A DNA stretch of 64,000 nucleotides. Origin: Siccirubricoccus deserti. GTDB lineage: Bacteria; Pseudomonadota; Alphaproteobacteria; Acetobacterales; Acetobacteraceae. Both the position numbers and the translations under genes were made by a program. This document shows positions 15,993 through 24,551 of the stretch, one piece after another (within the stretch, counting starts at the first letter, position 1; every line of letters begins with the position of its first letter). The notes beneath the pieces are model-generated. The model was given only the letters and a program-made list of their open reading frames with translations. It made no database searches and was not told the origin of the DNA. The DNA lies in the NCBI RefSeq assembly GCF_014283215.1, contig NZ_JACOMF010000010.1:62001-126000 (forward strand), written 5' to 3'.

Positions 15993-17989
15993 TGCCCGTG
16001 GCGCAGGGCGGGCTGCGGATCGGCGAGCCGGGGTGGATCGGTCCGCTCCGGCTGAAGAACCGGCTGATCATGGCGCCGATGGGCACCAATTTCGGCACCG
16101 GCGACGGGCTCTCAACGGAGCGCGACCGGCATTACTACGCCCTGCGCGCCGAGGGTGGCGTCGCCGCCATCGTCACCGAGGCGATGGCGGTGAGCGAGGG
16201 CGGGCGCGCCCACAACAACTCGCTCTGGATCTACCACGACCGCTTCATTCCCGGCCTCGCGCGGCTGGTCGAGGCGATCAGGCAGCATGACTGCCTGGCG
16301 ATCGGCCAGCTCAACCATCGCGGCGGGCTGCTGCGGCGCATGGTGCTGAACATGGAGCCGGTGGGCCCCTCCCCCTGGCGCAACCCGAACACCGGCGATG
16401 AAGTGCGGGTGCTGCAGGCCGATGAGATCCGCGCCATCCAGCTCGACTTCGTCGCCTCGGCGCGGCGGCTGTGGCAGGCCGGCTACGATGCGGTCGAGCT
16501 GCATGCGGCGAATGGCTACCTGTTCCAGCAATTCCTCACGCAGCGAATCAACCATCGCACCGACCAGTATGGCGGCAGCATCGCCAACCGCGCCCGGCTG
16601 CTGCTGGAGACGGTGCACCGCATCCGCGACGCGCTGCCGGATTTCCCGCTCTGGGTCCGGCTGTCCTGCACCGAATACTGCGACGATGGCTACCCGATCG
16701 AGGATGTCATCGCCGTCGCCCGGATGCTGGAACAGGCCGGCGTCACCGCGCTCGACCTCTCCGGCGGCACCAATGAGAGCCCGGCGCTGTCGCGCTTCTG
16801 CATCCAGCCGCCTTCCATGCCGCGCCGCGCCCTGGAGCCGCATGCGCGGCCGATCCGCGCGGCAGTCTCCATCCCCACCATCATTGCCGGCCGGATCCTC
16901 TCGCCCGAGGATGCCGAGGCGGTGCTGGAAGCCGGCAGCGCTGACTTCATCTCGCTCGGCCGGGCGCTGACCGCCGATGCCTACTGGCCGCGCAAGGCCT
17001 TCGGAAAGTCGCCGGCGCCGATCCGCGGCTGCATCTCCTGCAACGTCTGCTTCGAGCGGCTGACCCTGGAGCGCGACGTCTCCTGCGTCGTGAACCCCAT
17101 GCTGGGCACCGAATTCGAGGAGCAGGCGCTGGCCGAACCGCAGCCGACCGGCCCCACCGCCTGGCCACGCCCGGCGCCGCGGCGGGTGCTGGTGCTCGGC
17201 GGCGGCGTCGGCGGCATCGAGGCGGCAAGGGTTGCGGCGGCGCGCGGCCATCAGGTCGAGGTCTGGGAGAAGGCTGCCCGGCCGGGCGGGCAGATCCACC
17301 TTGCGGTCGCCGCGCCTGACAAGGCGGAGGTAGAGCCGGCCTGGGGCTATCGCTGGACCCTGCTGCAATCGCTCGGCGTACCGGTGCGTTGCGGCGTCGA
17401 CGCCGATGCGACGATGATCCGTGCATTCGCGCCCGACCATATCGTGGTCGCCACCGGCGCACGACCGCGGCCACTCGGCATTCCGGGCGCCACGCCGCTG
17501 CAGGCCTGGGATGTTATCGCCGATCCCGCGCTGATCCCCGAGGGTGCGACGGTGGTGGTGGTCGGCGGCGGCATCGTCGGCCTGGAAGTAGCCGACATGC
17601 TGATCCTGCGCGGCTGCCGCATCACGGTGCTGGAAGCGATGCCGGCGCTGGCGCCGCAGATGGCGCGCAACAACCGCACCGACCTGCTGCTGCGGCTGGA
17701 GCAGGCCGGCGTCCGCTTCCACACCAAGGCGCGGGTCGAGCGCCTCGTCGGCGGGCGGCTGGAGTTCACCGCGGACGGCGCGCCGCATGCGGTGGTGGGC
17801 GTGGACCATGTCATCGCCGCCATCGGCGCGCTGCCGAACCGCGAGGTGCTGCCGGCAGTGGAGGCGGCGGGCGTGCCCTATACGCTGGTTGGCGATGCCA
17901 ACCAGCCGGGCGACTTCCTCTCGGTGCTGCGCGACGGCTTCATGACTGGGCTGGCGGTCGGCTTGCCACATGCGACGGGCGCCGGATAA
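15992..17989 (+). CDS. TMADH/2,4-dienoyl-CoA reductase-like FMN-4Fe4S-FAD oxidoreductase
   Basis: A 665-residue three-domain flavoprotein. Residues 1-340 form an old-yellow-enzyme TIM barrel (GYLFQQFLTQRINHRTDQYG). Cysteines C347, C350, C353 and C365 form a 4Fe-4S site, and residues 390-665 form a two-Rossmann nucleotide/FAD unit (VLGGGVGGIEAARVAA, then VVGGGIVGLEVADML). The CxxCxxC spacing is that of trimethylamine and histamine dehydrogenases rather than FadH (CxxCxxxC). The Cys that binds FMN covalently in TMADH is missing from MAPMGTNF. It would reduce or demethylate a small substrate. It is coupled to the upstream CMD gene and followed by a Bug binding-protein gene, which suggests uptake and oxidation of an organic compound. 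Confidence 0.9.
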   Translation: MPVAQGGLRIGEPGWIGPLRLKNRLIMAPMGTNFGTGDGLSTERDRHYYALRAEGGVAAIVTEAMAVSEGGRAHNNSLWIYHDRFIPGLARLVEAIRQHDCLAIGQLNHRGGLLRRMVLNMEPVGPSPWRNPNTGDEVRVLQADEIRAIQLDFVASARRLWQAGYDAVELHAANGYLFQQFLTQRINHRTDQYGGSIANRARLLLETVHRIRDALPDFPLWVRLSCTEYCDDGYPIEDVIAVARMLEQAGVTALDLSGGTNESPALSRFCIQPPSMPRRALEPHARPIRAAVSIPTIIAGRILSPEDAEAVLEAGSADFISLGRALTADAYWPRKAFGKSPAPIRGCISCNVCFERLTLERDVSCVVNPMLGTEFEEQALAEPQPTGPTAWPRPAPRRVLVLGGGVGGIEAARVAAARGHQVEVWEKAARPGGQIHLAVAAPDKAEVEPAWGYRWTLLQSLGVPVRCGVDADATMIRAFAPDHIVVATGARPRPLGIPGATPLQAWDVIADPALIPEGATVVVVGGGIVGLEVADMLILRGCRITVLEAMPALAPQMARNNRTDLLLRLEQAGVRFHTKARVERLVGGRLEFTADGAPHAVVGVDHVIAAIGALPNREVLPAVEAAGVPYTLVGDANQPGDFLSVLRDGFMTGLAVGLPHATGAG

Positions 17990-18056
17990 TTGTTACCCTT
18001 GCGGTCCGTTGCGCTGCATGGCAGCAGTGGCCCGCTCCCTCAGGGAGGAAGAAACC

Positions 18057-19082
18057 ATGAACTCACCGACATCCGGGAAGAGTGGGAGGCCGTACACCCC
18101 CAGGCTCTCCCGCCGCGCCACGCTGCTTGGTGCTCTGGCGCTGCCTGCGGTGGCGCGGGCGCAGGGTTTCCCAACCCGTCCACTGAAGATCGTCGTGCCC
18201 TTCCCCGCGGCCGGCGCGGCCGACATCACCGCCCGGCTGCTGGGCGAGAAGATGTCGGCGACCCTCGGCCAGCCGGTGATGATCGAAAACCGTCCGGGCG
18301 CTGGCGGCAATATCGCCGCGGAAGCCGTCGCCCGCTCCGCGCCGGATGGCTACAGCCTGTTCCTCGGCGGTGCGACCATCTTCTGCGCGAACAAGTATCT
18401 CTACAGCGGCGCCATGCCCTTCGACACGATGCGCGACTTCACCCATGTCTCGCGCGTGTCGGTCGGCAGCACCCTGCTGGTGGTGCGGGCGGACAAGCCA
18501 TGGCGCGACTTTGCCGGCCTGGTCAAGGCGGCGAAGGAAGCGCCGGGGCGGATCAGCACCGGCAGCTCGGGCATCGGCACCATCAGCCATCTCACCATCT
18601 CGAAGCTCGCCAAGGAAGCGAAGATCGAGCTGAACCACGTGCCGTATCGTGGTCTGGCGCCCGGGCTCAACGATCTGCTGGCGGGCAATGTCGACATGCT
18701 GTTCGACGGCATGCCGGCGCTGATGCCGCATGTGCGGGAAGGCCGGCTGCGGCCGCTCGCGGTCGGCAGCGCCAAGCGGGTCACCTATGTCCCGGGCATC
18801 GAAGCGGTGCCGAGCATGTCCGAGCTGATCCCAGGCACCGACATGGACATGGAGTTCTGGTACTGCATCTCCGCCCCGGCCGGCACGCCGCCGGCGGTGG
18901 TCCAGCAGCTGCATGCGGCCACCATCGCCGCGGTGCGCAGCCGCGACTATGGGGAGAAGCTGCTGCCGCTGGGCTTCAGCCCGGTGTCCGACGACAGCCC
19001 CGCCGCCTTCACTGAATTCCTCCGCTCACAGGATGCGGTGTGGCGGGATCTGGTCCAGGTCTCGGGCGCTAGGCTGGATTGA
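18057..19082 (+). CDS. Bug family (TctC) tripartite tricarboxylate transporter binding protein
   Basis: A 341-residue periplasmic solute receptor. A twin-arginine-like signal (RLSRRATLLGALALPAVARAQ) ends near residue 36, followed by the Bug signature PLKIVVPFPAAGAADITARLLG. Typical later motifs are IENRPGAGGNIAAEAVA and HVPYRGLAPGLNDLLAG. Family members bind carboxylates such as citrate, glutamate or nicotinate. GGGAGGAA lies six bases before ATG 18057. It is 67 bases downstream of the FMN oxidoreductase on the same strand. No TctA or TctB membrane genes are near, as with most Bug paralogues, so the membrane partner is elsewhere. Confidence 0.93.
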   Translation: MNSPTSGKSGRPYTPRLSRRATLLGALALPAVARAQGFPTRPLKIVVPFPAAGAADITARLLGEKMSATLGQPVMIENRPGAGGNIAAEAVARSAPDGYSLFLGGATIFCANKYLYSGAMPFDTMRDFTHVSRVSVGSTLLVVRADKPWRDFAGLVKAAKEAPGRISTGSSGIGTISHLTISKLAKEAKIELNHVPYRGLAPGLNDLLAGNVDMLFDGMPALMPHVREGRLRPLAVGSAKRVTYVPGIEAVPSMSELIPGTDMDMEFWYCISAPAGTPPAVVQQLHAATIAAVRSRDYGEKLLPLGFSPVSDDSPAAFTEFLRSQDAVWRDLVQVSGARLD

Positions 19083-19090
19083 GGCGGTGG

Positions 19091-19120
19091 TCCGGCGGGC
19101 CGCCCCCAGTGCCCGCCGGA
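19091..19120 (+). terminator. Hairpin after the first Bug gene
   Basis: A perfect 10-bp inverted repeat, TCCGGCGGGC / GCCCGCCGGA, with a 10-base loop, starts nine bases after the stop and is followed by GCCTTTG. It has no long T run, so it is a likely but weak terminator. Confidence 0.55.
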
Positions 19121-19229
19121 GCCTTTGAATACGGCATCGTAACGCCGGCGCTTGGCAGCGGAGCCGACGCGGCTTAAACCCTCAAGCAAGGCCTCCTTAG
19201 GGTCATACAACTTACAGGGAACGTCAGGG

Positions 19230-20201
19230 ATGCACCGCAGAACCCTTCTTATCGCCGGTGCCGCGGCAATCGCCAGCCCGGCCATCCTCCGGGCTCAGCC
19301 GGCTTACCCGTCGCGCCCGGTGCGGCTGATCGTGCCCTGGCCGCCCGGCCAGGCCACCGACCTGATGGCACGGGTGGTCGCGCAGAAGGTTTCCGAGCAA
19401 TGGGGCCAGCCGGTGGTGCCGGAGAACCGGGCCGGTGCCGGCGGCATGATCGGCACCGATTTCGTCGCCAAGGCGCCGCCGGACGGCTACACCATCCTCG
19501 CCGCCTCCACCGGGCCGATCACCACCGCGCCGCTGGTGCAGCGCACTGCCTATGACCCGGAGAAGGATTTCGTACCGGTCGCGATGATCGGCATCTCGCC
19601 CTATGTGCTGGTGGTGAACAATAATTTCCCGGCGCAGACGGCCGAGGAGTTCATCGCCAAGGTCCGTGCCTCGCCGGGCAAATACACCTACGCCACCTCG
19701 GGCACCGGCGCCGCGGCGCATCTCATCACCCTGATGTTCCTGGCGAAGGCGAAGCTGGACACGGTGCATGTGCCGTTCCAGGGCAGTTCGCCCTCGCTGA
19801 CCGCGGTGGTGGCCGGGCAGGTGGATTTCGCCATCGAAACCCTGGCCGCGACCGGGCCGCTGTTCCGCCAGAACAGCCTGCGCGCCCTCGGCGTGTCGCT
19901 GTCGGGCGGCACTGAGCTGGCGCCGAACCTGACGCCGCTGGCCCGGGTGCCGGGCATCGAAGGCTACAACGTCGGCGCCTTTGGCGGCTACATGATGCCG
20001 GCGGCGACGCCGCGGCCGGTCGTCGACAAGCTGGCGGCGGAAACCGCGAAGGCGCTGGCAACACCGGAGGCACGGGAACGCCTCGCCGGCATCGGCATGC
20101 AGCCGGACCCGCGCGGCAGCGCCGCCTTCGCCGCATTCCTCAAGACCCATCGCGAGGAATTCCGCGACATCATCCAGACCAACAACATCCGCATCGAGTA
20201 G
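19230..20201 (+). CDS. Bug family (TctC) binding protein, second copy
   Basis: A 323-residue periplasmic receptor of the same family as its neighbour but clearly diverged. The signal RRTLLIAGAAAIASPAILRAQ ends near residue 22. It is followed by PVRLIVPWPPGQATDLMARVV, PENRAGAGGMIGTDFVAK and VPFQGSSPSLTAVVAGQVDFAIE. ATG 19230 is the only start that leaves a proper signal peptide. A terminator-like hairpin separates it from the first Bug gene, so it may be transcribed on its own. The ligand is unknown; the pocket residue usually involved in carboxylate binding cannot be assigned by eye. Confidence 0.93.
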   Translation: MHRRTLLIAGAAAIASPAILRAQPAYPSRPVRLIVPWPPGQATDLMARVVAQKVSEQWGQPVVPENRAGAGGMIGTDFVAKAPPDGYTILAASTGPITTAPLVQRTAYDPEKDFVPVAMIGISPYVLVVNNNFPAQTAEEFIAKVRASPGKYTYATSGTGAAAHLITLMFLAKAKLDTVHVPFQGSSPSLTAVVAGQVDFAIETLAATGPLFRQNSLRALGVSLSGGTELAPNLTPLARVPGIEGYNVGAFGGYMMPAATPRPVVDKLAAETAKALATPEARERLAGIGMQPDPRGSAAFAAFLKTHREEFRDIIQTNNIRIE

Positions 20202-20220
20202 CGCGAAGCGGTAAGTGCGT

Positions 20221-20244
20221 CCCCCCCTGCGGCACGGGGGGGGG
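20221..20244. terminator. Poly-C/poly-G bidirectional hairpin
   Basis: A run of seven C (20221-20227) faces a run of nine G (20236-20244) across a short loop, between convergent genes. It may stop transcription from both sides. Such homopolymers are also prone to slippage and sequencing error. Confidence 0.5.
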
Positions 20245-20252
20245 CATTGGCC

Positions 20253-21620
20253 CTACTCCGCCGCAGCGCGCAGTGGCGCGAGCAGCCGGATCACCTCGGC
20301 GACGGGGCGATCCGCCGGGTCGAGGATCGCCGCGGCGATCATCCCGGCCGCCGCGGTGCTGCCGGCATGCGCCAGGCAATCGCCCAGCTTCGCCGCAAGC
20401 TCCGCATCCGTCAGCGGCAGGCTCGGCCCGCCGCGCAGCGCCTCCACCCGGCGATGCAGGCTACGGCCATCCTTCAACCGAACGGTGATCTCGGCATAAC
20501 GCGGGTTCAGCGCGCCGCTGCCCTCGCGCTTCGTGACCATGGGCAGGAAGGCCTGGATCGCCGGGCGCTGGACCGCGGCATCCTCGAAAGCCGGCAGGCC
20601 GACGCCGCCATCGGCCAGCGCCGCGGCGACGGCGTATTGCAGGCTGAACTTGCCGGCCAGGCCGGTCTGCGGCCGGTCATGCAGCAGCGGCGTGAAGGCC
20701 CGGTTGCTGCCCTCCACCTCCACCGCCGCGACATCGGCCAGGCCGATGCCGGTCTCCGCCTTCAGGTCGAGCAGCCCGTCCAGGGTGCGGTGGGTGGCGT
20801 AGCACATCGGGTATTTCTTCACCTCCAGCCCCGCCCGCAGCAGCAGCCGCGGCGTCTCGCCGAGGCCGGCGAAGCCCTGCGCCGGATCCTCGCCCTTGCC
20901 GTAGAGGGTGAGGTAGCCGCGCGCCCCGTCCAGCGCCGCCGGCGAGGCATCGAAGCCCTCGCGCGCCAGCAGCACGCATTGCAGGGCGGCGCGGTTGGCG
21001 TGCGCCGCCTGGAAGCTCTTCGCGTCGGTGCCGAAATTCTCCCGGCTGCCGGCGGCCTGCGCCACCGCGAGGCCGATGGCATTGACTGTCTGCTCCGCCG
21101 CAAGCCCCAGGAGGTTGGCGCAGGCAGCGGTGGCGCCGAGGGTGCCGATGCTGGCGGTGGCGTGCCAGCCGCGGGCATAATGCTCGTCGCCGATCGTCTC
21201 GCCGAGCCGCCCCATCACCTCGAAGCCGACCACATAGGCGGCGGCCAGCGCCTGCATCCCCTTCCCTTCCGCCTCGGCCAGGGCGCAGAGCGCCGGCAGC
21301 ATGGCGACGGAAGGATGGCCACGCAGCGGCGTGGTCACGTCGTCATAATCCAGCACATGGCCGGCGACGCCGTTGACGAAGGCGGCCTGCTCAAGGCCGA
21401 GCCGGTCATTGAAGCCCCAGACATGGGCGGCGCCGGGGCCGCTGGTGGCACGGGCGTAGCGGAGCGCCTTCTGCGTCGTCGCCTCCCGCAGCCCGCCAAG
21501 GGCGCAGGCGATGGTATCCAGCAGGGCACGGCGGGCGAGATGGGCTTCCTCGGCGGTGAGCGCGGCCGGGCCGAAGCCGGCGACAAAGGCGCCGATGCGT
21601 TGGGCAAGCGTCTCGGTCAT
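20253..21620 (-). CDS. MmgE/PrpD family protein
   Basis: A 455-residue member of the MmgE/PrpD family. Its characterised members include 2-methylcitrate dehydratase, cis-aconitate decarboxylase and iminodisuccinate epimerase. The all-helical lid holds ARRALLDTIACALGG near residue 30 and GHVLDYDDVTTPLRGHPSV near residue 85. The core includes YARGWHATASIGTLGA (residue 150) and KKYPMCYATHRTLDGLLDL (residue 268). ATG 21620 is preceded by GGGAGAGGAA; a longer in-frame reading lacks that. No prpB or prpC gene is present, so a role in the methylcitrate cycle is not supported. A different hydroxy-polycarboxylate substrate is more likely. Confidence 0.9.
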   Translation of the reverse strand: MTETLAQRIGAFVAGFGPAALTAEEAHLARRALLDTIACALGGLREATTQKALRYARATSGPGAAHVWGFNDRLGLEQAAFVNGVAGHVLDYDDVTTPLRGHPSVAMLPALCALAEAEGKGMQALAAAYVVGFEVMGRLGETIGDEHYARGWHATASIGTLGATAACANLLGLAAEQTVNAIGLAVAQAAGSRENFGTDAKSFQAAHANRAALQCVLLAREGFDASPAALDGARGYLTLYGKGEDPAQGFAGLGETPRLLLRAGLEVKKYPMCYATHRTLDGLLDLKAETGIGLADVAAVEVEGSNRAFTPLLHDRPQTGLAGKFSLQYAVAAALADGGVGLPAFEDAAVQRPAIQAFLPMVTKREGSGALNPRYAEITVRLKDGRSLHRRVEALRGGPSLPLTDAELAAKLGDCLAHAGSTAAAGMIAAAILDPADRPVAEVIRLLAPLRAAAE

Positions 21621-21859
21621 GGATGTTTCCTCTCCCTTTTCCGGCCGCCCCATCGGGACGAAGGCCGCGGCGCCCGGTCAGACCGGCACCTTCGCTACGT
21701 CATAGGTGTAGAGCCGCTCTGTTCGCTCCTGCATCACCGGCAGGCGAATCCGCGGGTAACATAGGCCGCCGCGCCCTCGGCATGCACCAGCTCCTGTTGT
21801 GGAGAGGAACCGACCACCACCCACGCCGTGCGGGCAGGACCTTCGGAGCAGTTGCCACC

Positions 21860-22864
21860 TCACTCGGCCGCCGCGTGCAGCTGGTCCCACCAGGCGCATT
21901 CGCCGGCGATCAGACTGTGGTTGCCGGGCAGCACCTGCACCGGCTGGCGCTCTCCGTTGCGGGCGGCTTCGAGCTTCAGCCGCCGCGCCTCCGCCTTCAT
22001 CTCCGGCGAGCCCCAGGTGCGCTCATGGCCCCAGAGGCTGGGGCCGGAATGCATCTCCACCGGCTGCCAGGTGGCATCATCCACCACCCTGCCGCCCCAG
22101 CCGTATTCGATCATGAAGCCGCCCGGGGTGCGGGCGTAGAAGCTGGTCATGAAGTCGTTAGTGTGGCGGCCGAGGGAGGTGGCGATGCGTCCCTCCTCAA
22201 GCATCGCCAGGTCGTAGCCCTGGCCGACGTCGTCGAGCTGGAACAGCTCCATCATGATGTGGTGCAGCCCGGCGGTGCCGGTCTCGATCAGCGCCAGCGA
22301 ATGGTGCCGCGGGTTCACGTGCAGGAAATAGGCGTGGAACGGCCTGGTCACGTAGTCGGAGATGCGGAAGCCGAGCAGGTCGCGGTAGAAGCCGAGCGCC
22401 GGCGCCATCTCCGGCACGGTCAGCACCGCATGCCCCATGCCGAGCACGCCGGTGCGGAAGCCGCTGAGGTTGCGGCCGGGCAGGAAGGGCGCGTCGGTGC
22501 TCTCGGCGCCATGCACGATCTCGATGCGATTGCCCATCGGGTCCTGGGTCACCACCAGCCCGGCAACCCGGCGCTGCGCCGCCAGCGCCGCATCGCCGTG
22601 CACCACACCATGGCCGGCCGCTTCCAGCCGTGCGGCGAGGGTGCCGAGCGTGGCGGCATCAGCGACCTCCCAGCCGAAGAAGCGGGCGCCGTCGTGGTCG
22701 GCCGGGGTCACCACCAGCCGCTGCTTGCGGTCATCCATGCGGAAGACGAGCTGCGCGGCGCTGCGCTCCGCCAATTGCAGGCCAAGGAAATCGACGCCGT
22801 AGCCCGCCCAGTCCTCCGGCGTCTTCGCCGCGATGCCGACATAGCCCAGGGCCTGGATCGTCAT
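21860..22864 (-). CDS. Extradiol ring-cleavage dioxygenase (VOC family)
   Basis: A 334-residue two-domain vicinal-oxygen-chelate protein, like BphC/catechol 2,3-dioxygenases that open catechols next to the hydroxyls. Domain 1 (about 1-120) has lost the metal ligands. Domain 2 starts GHAVLTVPEMAPALGFYRDLLGF, giving the first His. HHSLAL provides the second and GGFMIEYGWGG the Glu, near residue 250. The C-terminal tail after about residue 280 is longer than in BphC. GCGGAGGAA precedes ATG 22864. It is separated from the MmgE/PrpD gene by 239 bases on the same strand. The aromatic substrate is unknown and no ring-hydroxylating oxygenase is nearby. Confidence 0.87.
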   Translation of the reverse strand: MTIQALGYVGIAAKTPEDWAGYGVDFLGLQLAERSAAQLVFRMDDRKQRLVVTPADHDGARFFGWEVADAATLGTLAARLEAAGHGVVHGDAALAAQRRVAGLVVTQDPMGNRIEIVHGAESTDAPFLPGRNLSGFRTGVLGMGHAVLTVPEMAPALGFYRDLLGFRISDYVTRPFHAYFLHVNPRHHSLALIETGTAGLHHIMMELFQLDDVGQGYDLAMLEEGRIATSLGRHTNDFMTSFYARTPGGFMIEYGWGGRVVDDATWQPVEMHSGPSLWGHERTWGSPEMKAEARRLKLEAARNGERQPVQVLPGNHSLIAGECAWWDQLHAAAE

Positions 22865-23204
22865 GGGGGTTCCTCCGCTTACGCGCCACGCCGATGTGCT
22901 GCCCAGGACGCCCATCCACGCAATCAAGGGGACAGGCAGCCACATGGCCGCTGCGGTCTTATGCGGAAGTGTACGGACAGCGGATGCGGCACGCCAGACC
23001 AGAGGGGCGAGCGAAGCCGAACCGGCCGGACAAGCGGGATGCGGCGGATCTCGTGCCCCCCATGCGCTGGCAGCATCGCCCTGCCGCCGGCCCGGACTTG
23101 GCGGCTGGCGATGCAGTGTTTGTGATTTGAGAAGGGCCGGATCGTCCTGCCCAATGGAGAGCTATTTATTTCATCCAAACTGTATTTTGACACGGGGTGG
23201 GGAC
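22865..23204. other. 340-base gap without a gene
   Basis: Divergent intergenic region between the extradiol dioxygenase and the acidic orphan gene. Its last 60 bases (about 23150-23190) are AT-richer than anything around, including CTATTTATTT and TGTATTTTGAC. That suggests a promoter for the downstream gene, although no clean -35/-10 pair at 17 bases can be drawn. I see no repeat or RNA here. Confidence 0.5.
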
Positions 23205-23636
23205 ATGCCAGAAGTTCCGCAAGTCATCGTCAACGGCATTGGTTTGACCGGCATCGATCTCTCGCAAGGCCTCAGCGTGAGCAATGTGGCCGGGCGTGTG
23301 GTGGTCAATGGGCAGGAGGTGCCAGAAGCGAGTGCTGCCAACGGGCTCACCGTGAGTGGAGGGGCCAACATCACCAATGCCAATACCGGCGCGGCCACGA
23401 GCAACGGCAATGGCGGCGTCGAGATCAGCGGCATCGCCGTCGGCAGCATCGAAACCGCGGGCAGCCCGGTTATGCTCAACCTCGCGAATACCGAATCCGC
23501 CGATGCCAGCAACAGCCTGGCCGTGGAGGCGGCGCCGGCCACGGCGCTCGACATGCTCGTCACGCCCGCCGCCGAGCAGGTTCCGTTGGGCTTCTACAGC
23601 CTGCCGGACTTCGGCCCGGACTGGCTGTTCGGCTGA
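23205..23636 (+). CDS. Acidic, Lys/Cys/His-free protein of unknown function
   Basis: I do not recognise this 143-residue protein. It has no Cys, Lys or His and a single Arg, but 13 acidic residues, giving a net charge near -12. The middle is low-complexity in Gly, Asn, Ala, Ser and Thr (GGANITNANTGAATSNGNGG). The C-terminus is aromatic: GFYSLPDFGPDWLFG. There is no N-terminal signal. Such composition is common in type I-secreted or surface proteins with a C-terminal signal, but no transporter gene is adjacent. ATG 23205 follows a G-rich stretch; an in-frame ATG at 23154 is an alternative. It reads as a stand-alone gene with an AT-rich upstream region. Confidence 0.6.
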   Translation: MPEVPQVIVNGIGLTGIDLSQGLSVSNVAGRVVVNGQEVPEASAANGLTVSGGANITNANTGAATSNGNGGVEISGIAVGSIETAGSPVMLNLANTESADASNSLAVEAAPATALDMLVTPAAEQVPLGFYSLPDFGPDWLFG

Positions 23637-23658
23637 CGTGGCCGCAGGCCGCGACGGG

Positions 23659-24513
23659 TCAATGCACCAGCGACATTTCCGGCATCAGCTCGCTGGCCCG
23701 CCAGAACCGGCCGATGCTGTCGAGATGCGCGGCGACCGCTGCCGCATCCATGTCGGCCTGCGGCTCCGGCTCCAGATCGAAATGGTCGTAGCGGTTCTCT
23801 CCGCGCACCAGGGTTGCCGATAGCCGGGTCGGGCCGGTGTGGTAGCAGCGCGCCGGGATGTAGCTGATGCCGAGGCCGATGCGGTCATGCGCCGAGCGGT
23901 TCGGTGCCGAGCCGTGCAGCACCAGCGTGTCGTGCAGCGAGAATTCACCGGGCTGCAGCGGAATCGGCACGCCGGCTGCGGCATCCACCTCGGCCGCCAC
24001 CGTCTGGCCGCGGCTGAGCATGATCGCCGGGTCTGGCTTGTCGACATGCGGCAACTGGCCCTGGCGCTGGGTGCCGGGCAGGATGGTGACGCAGCCGCTC
24101 TCCGGCGTGCTTGGCGTCAGCGCGACCCAGGCGGTGACATGCTCATGCGGCGCCAGGCCGAAATAGGTGCCGTCCTGGTGCCAGGGCACGAAGGCCTCGC
24201 TGCCTGCCGGCTTCCACCAGAGCGTGGTGTGGTAGACTAGGATGTCGGGGCCGACGAGATCCTCCACCGCATCCAGCACCGCCGGGTTGCGCACCATCTC
24301 CGCCGCCCAGCGGAACAGCAGATAGGGCTTCATGCGCGAGGAGGCGTAGCGCCGCCCTGGCTGCTTCGGGAAAGCCGCGTCGAAGGCACCGGTGGTGCGC
24401 TCCAGCTCCCGCCGCCAATGCTCCGCCTGGACGGCCGGCACCGCACGGAAGGGGGAGGCGTAGCCGTCGTGCCGATAGGCCGCGACCTGCGCATCGTCGA
24501 GAAACCTGCCCAT
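23659..24513 (-). CDS. Phytanoyl-CoA dioxygenase (PhyH) family protein
   Basis: A 284-residue Fe(II)/2-oxoglutarate oxygenase of the PhyH family. The iron ligands are H112 and D114 in WHQDGTYF and H200 in LVLHGSAPNRS, with a downstream Arg for 2-oxoglutarate in AHDRIGL. The family hydroxylates varied substrates such as phytanoyl-CoA, ectoine and halogenated or plant-derived acids, so no substrate is assigned. AAGGATGAG lies upstream of the ATG. It is last in a same-strand run with a hotdog thioesterase 38 bases upstream, consistent with shared CoA-ester metabolism. Confidence 0.88.
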   Translation of the reverse strand: MGRFLDDAQVAAYRHDGYASPFRAVPAVQAEHWRRELERTTGAFDAAFPKQPGRRYASSRMKPYLLFRWAAEMVRNPAVLDAVEDLVGPDILVYHTTLWWKPAGSEAFVPWHQDGTYFGLAPHEHVTAWVALTPSTPESGCVTILPGTQRQGQLPHVDKPDPAIMLSRGQTVAAEVDAAAGVPIPLQPGEFSLHDTLVLHGSAPNRSAHDRIGLGISYIPARCYHTGPTRLSATLVRGENRYDHFDLEPEPQADMDAAAVAAHLDSIGRFWRASELMPEMSLVH

Positions 24514-24551
24514 GCTCGCTCATCCTTGCGGAACAGTGTCCTGGCACGCAA

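Noticed and set aside
20253-21620. 2-methylcitrate dehydratase (PrpD) of the methylcitrate cycle
   Set aside because: No prpB or prpC gene is nearby, and the lyase at 33599 lacks the methylisocitrate-lyase loop, so only the family name is used.
21678-21899. Short minus-strand frame ending TERLYTYDVAKVPV between mmgE/prpD and the dioxygenase gene
   Set aside because: The ending looks protein-like and might be a gene remnant, but it overlaps the end of the extradiol gene and I cannot match it to any family.
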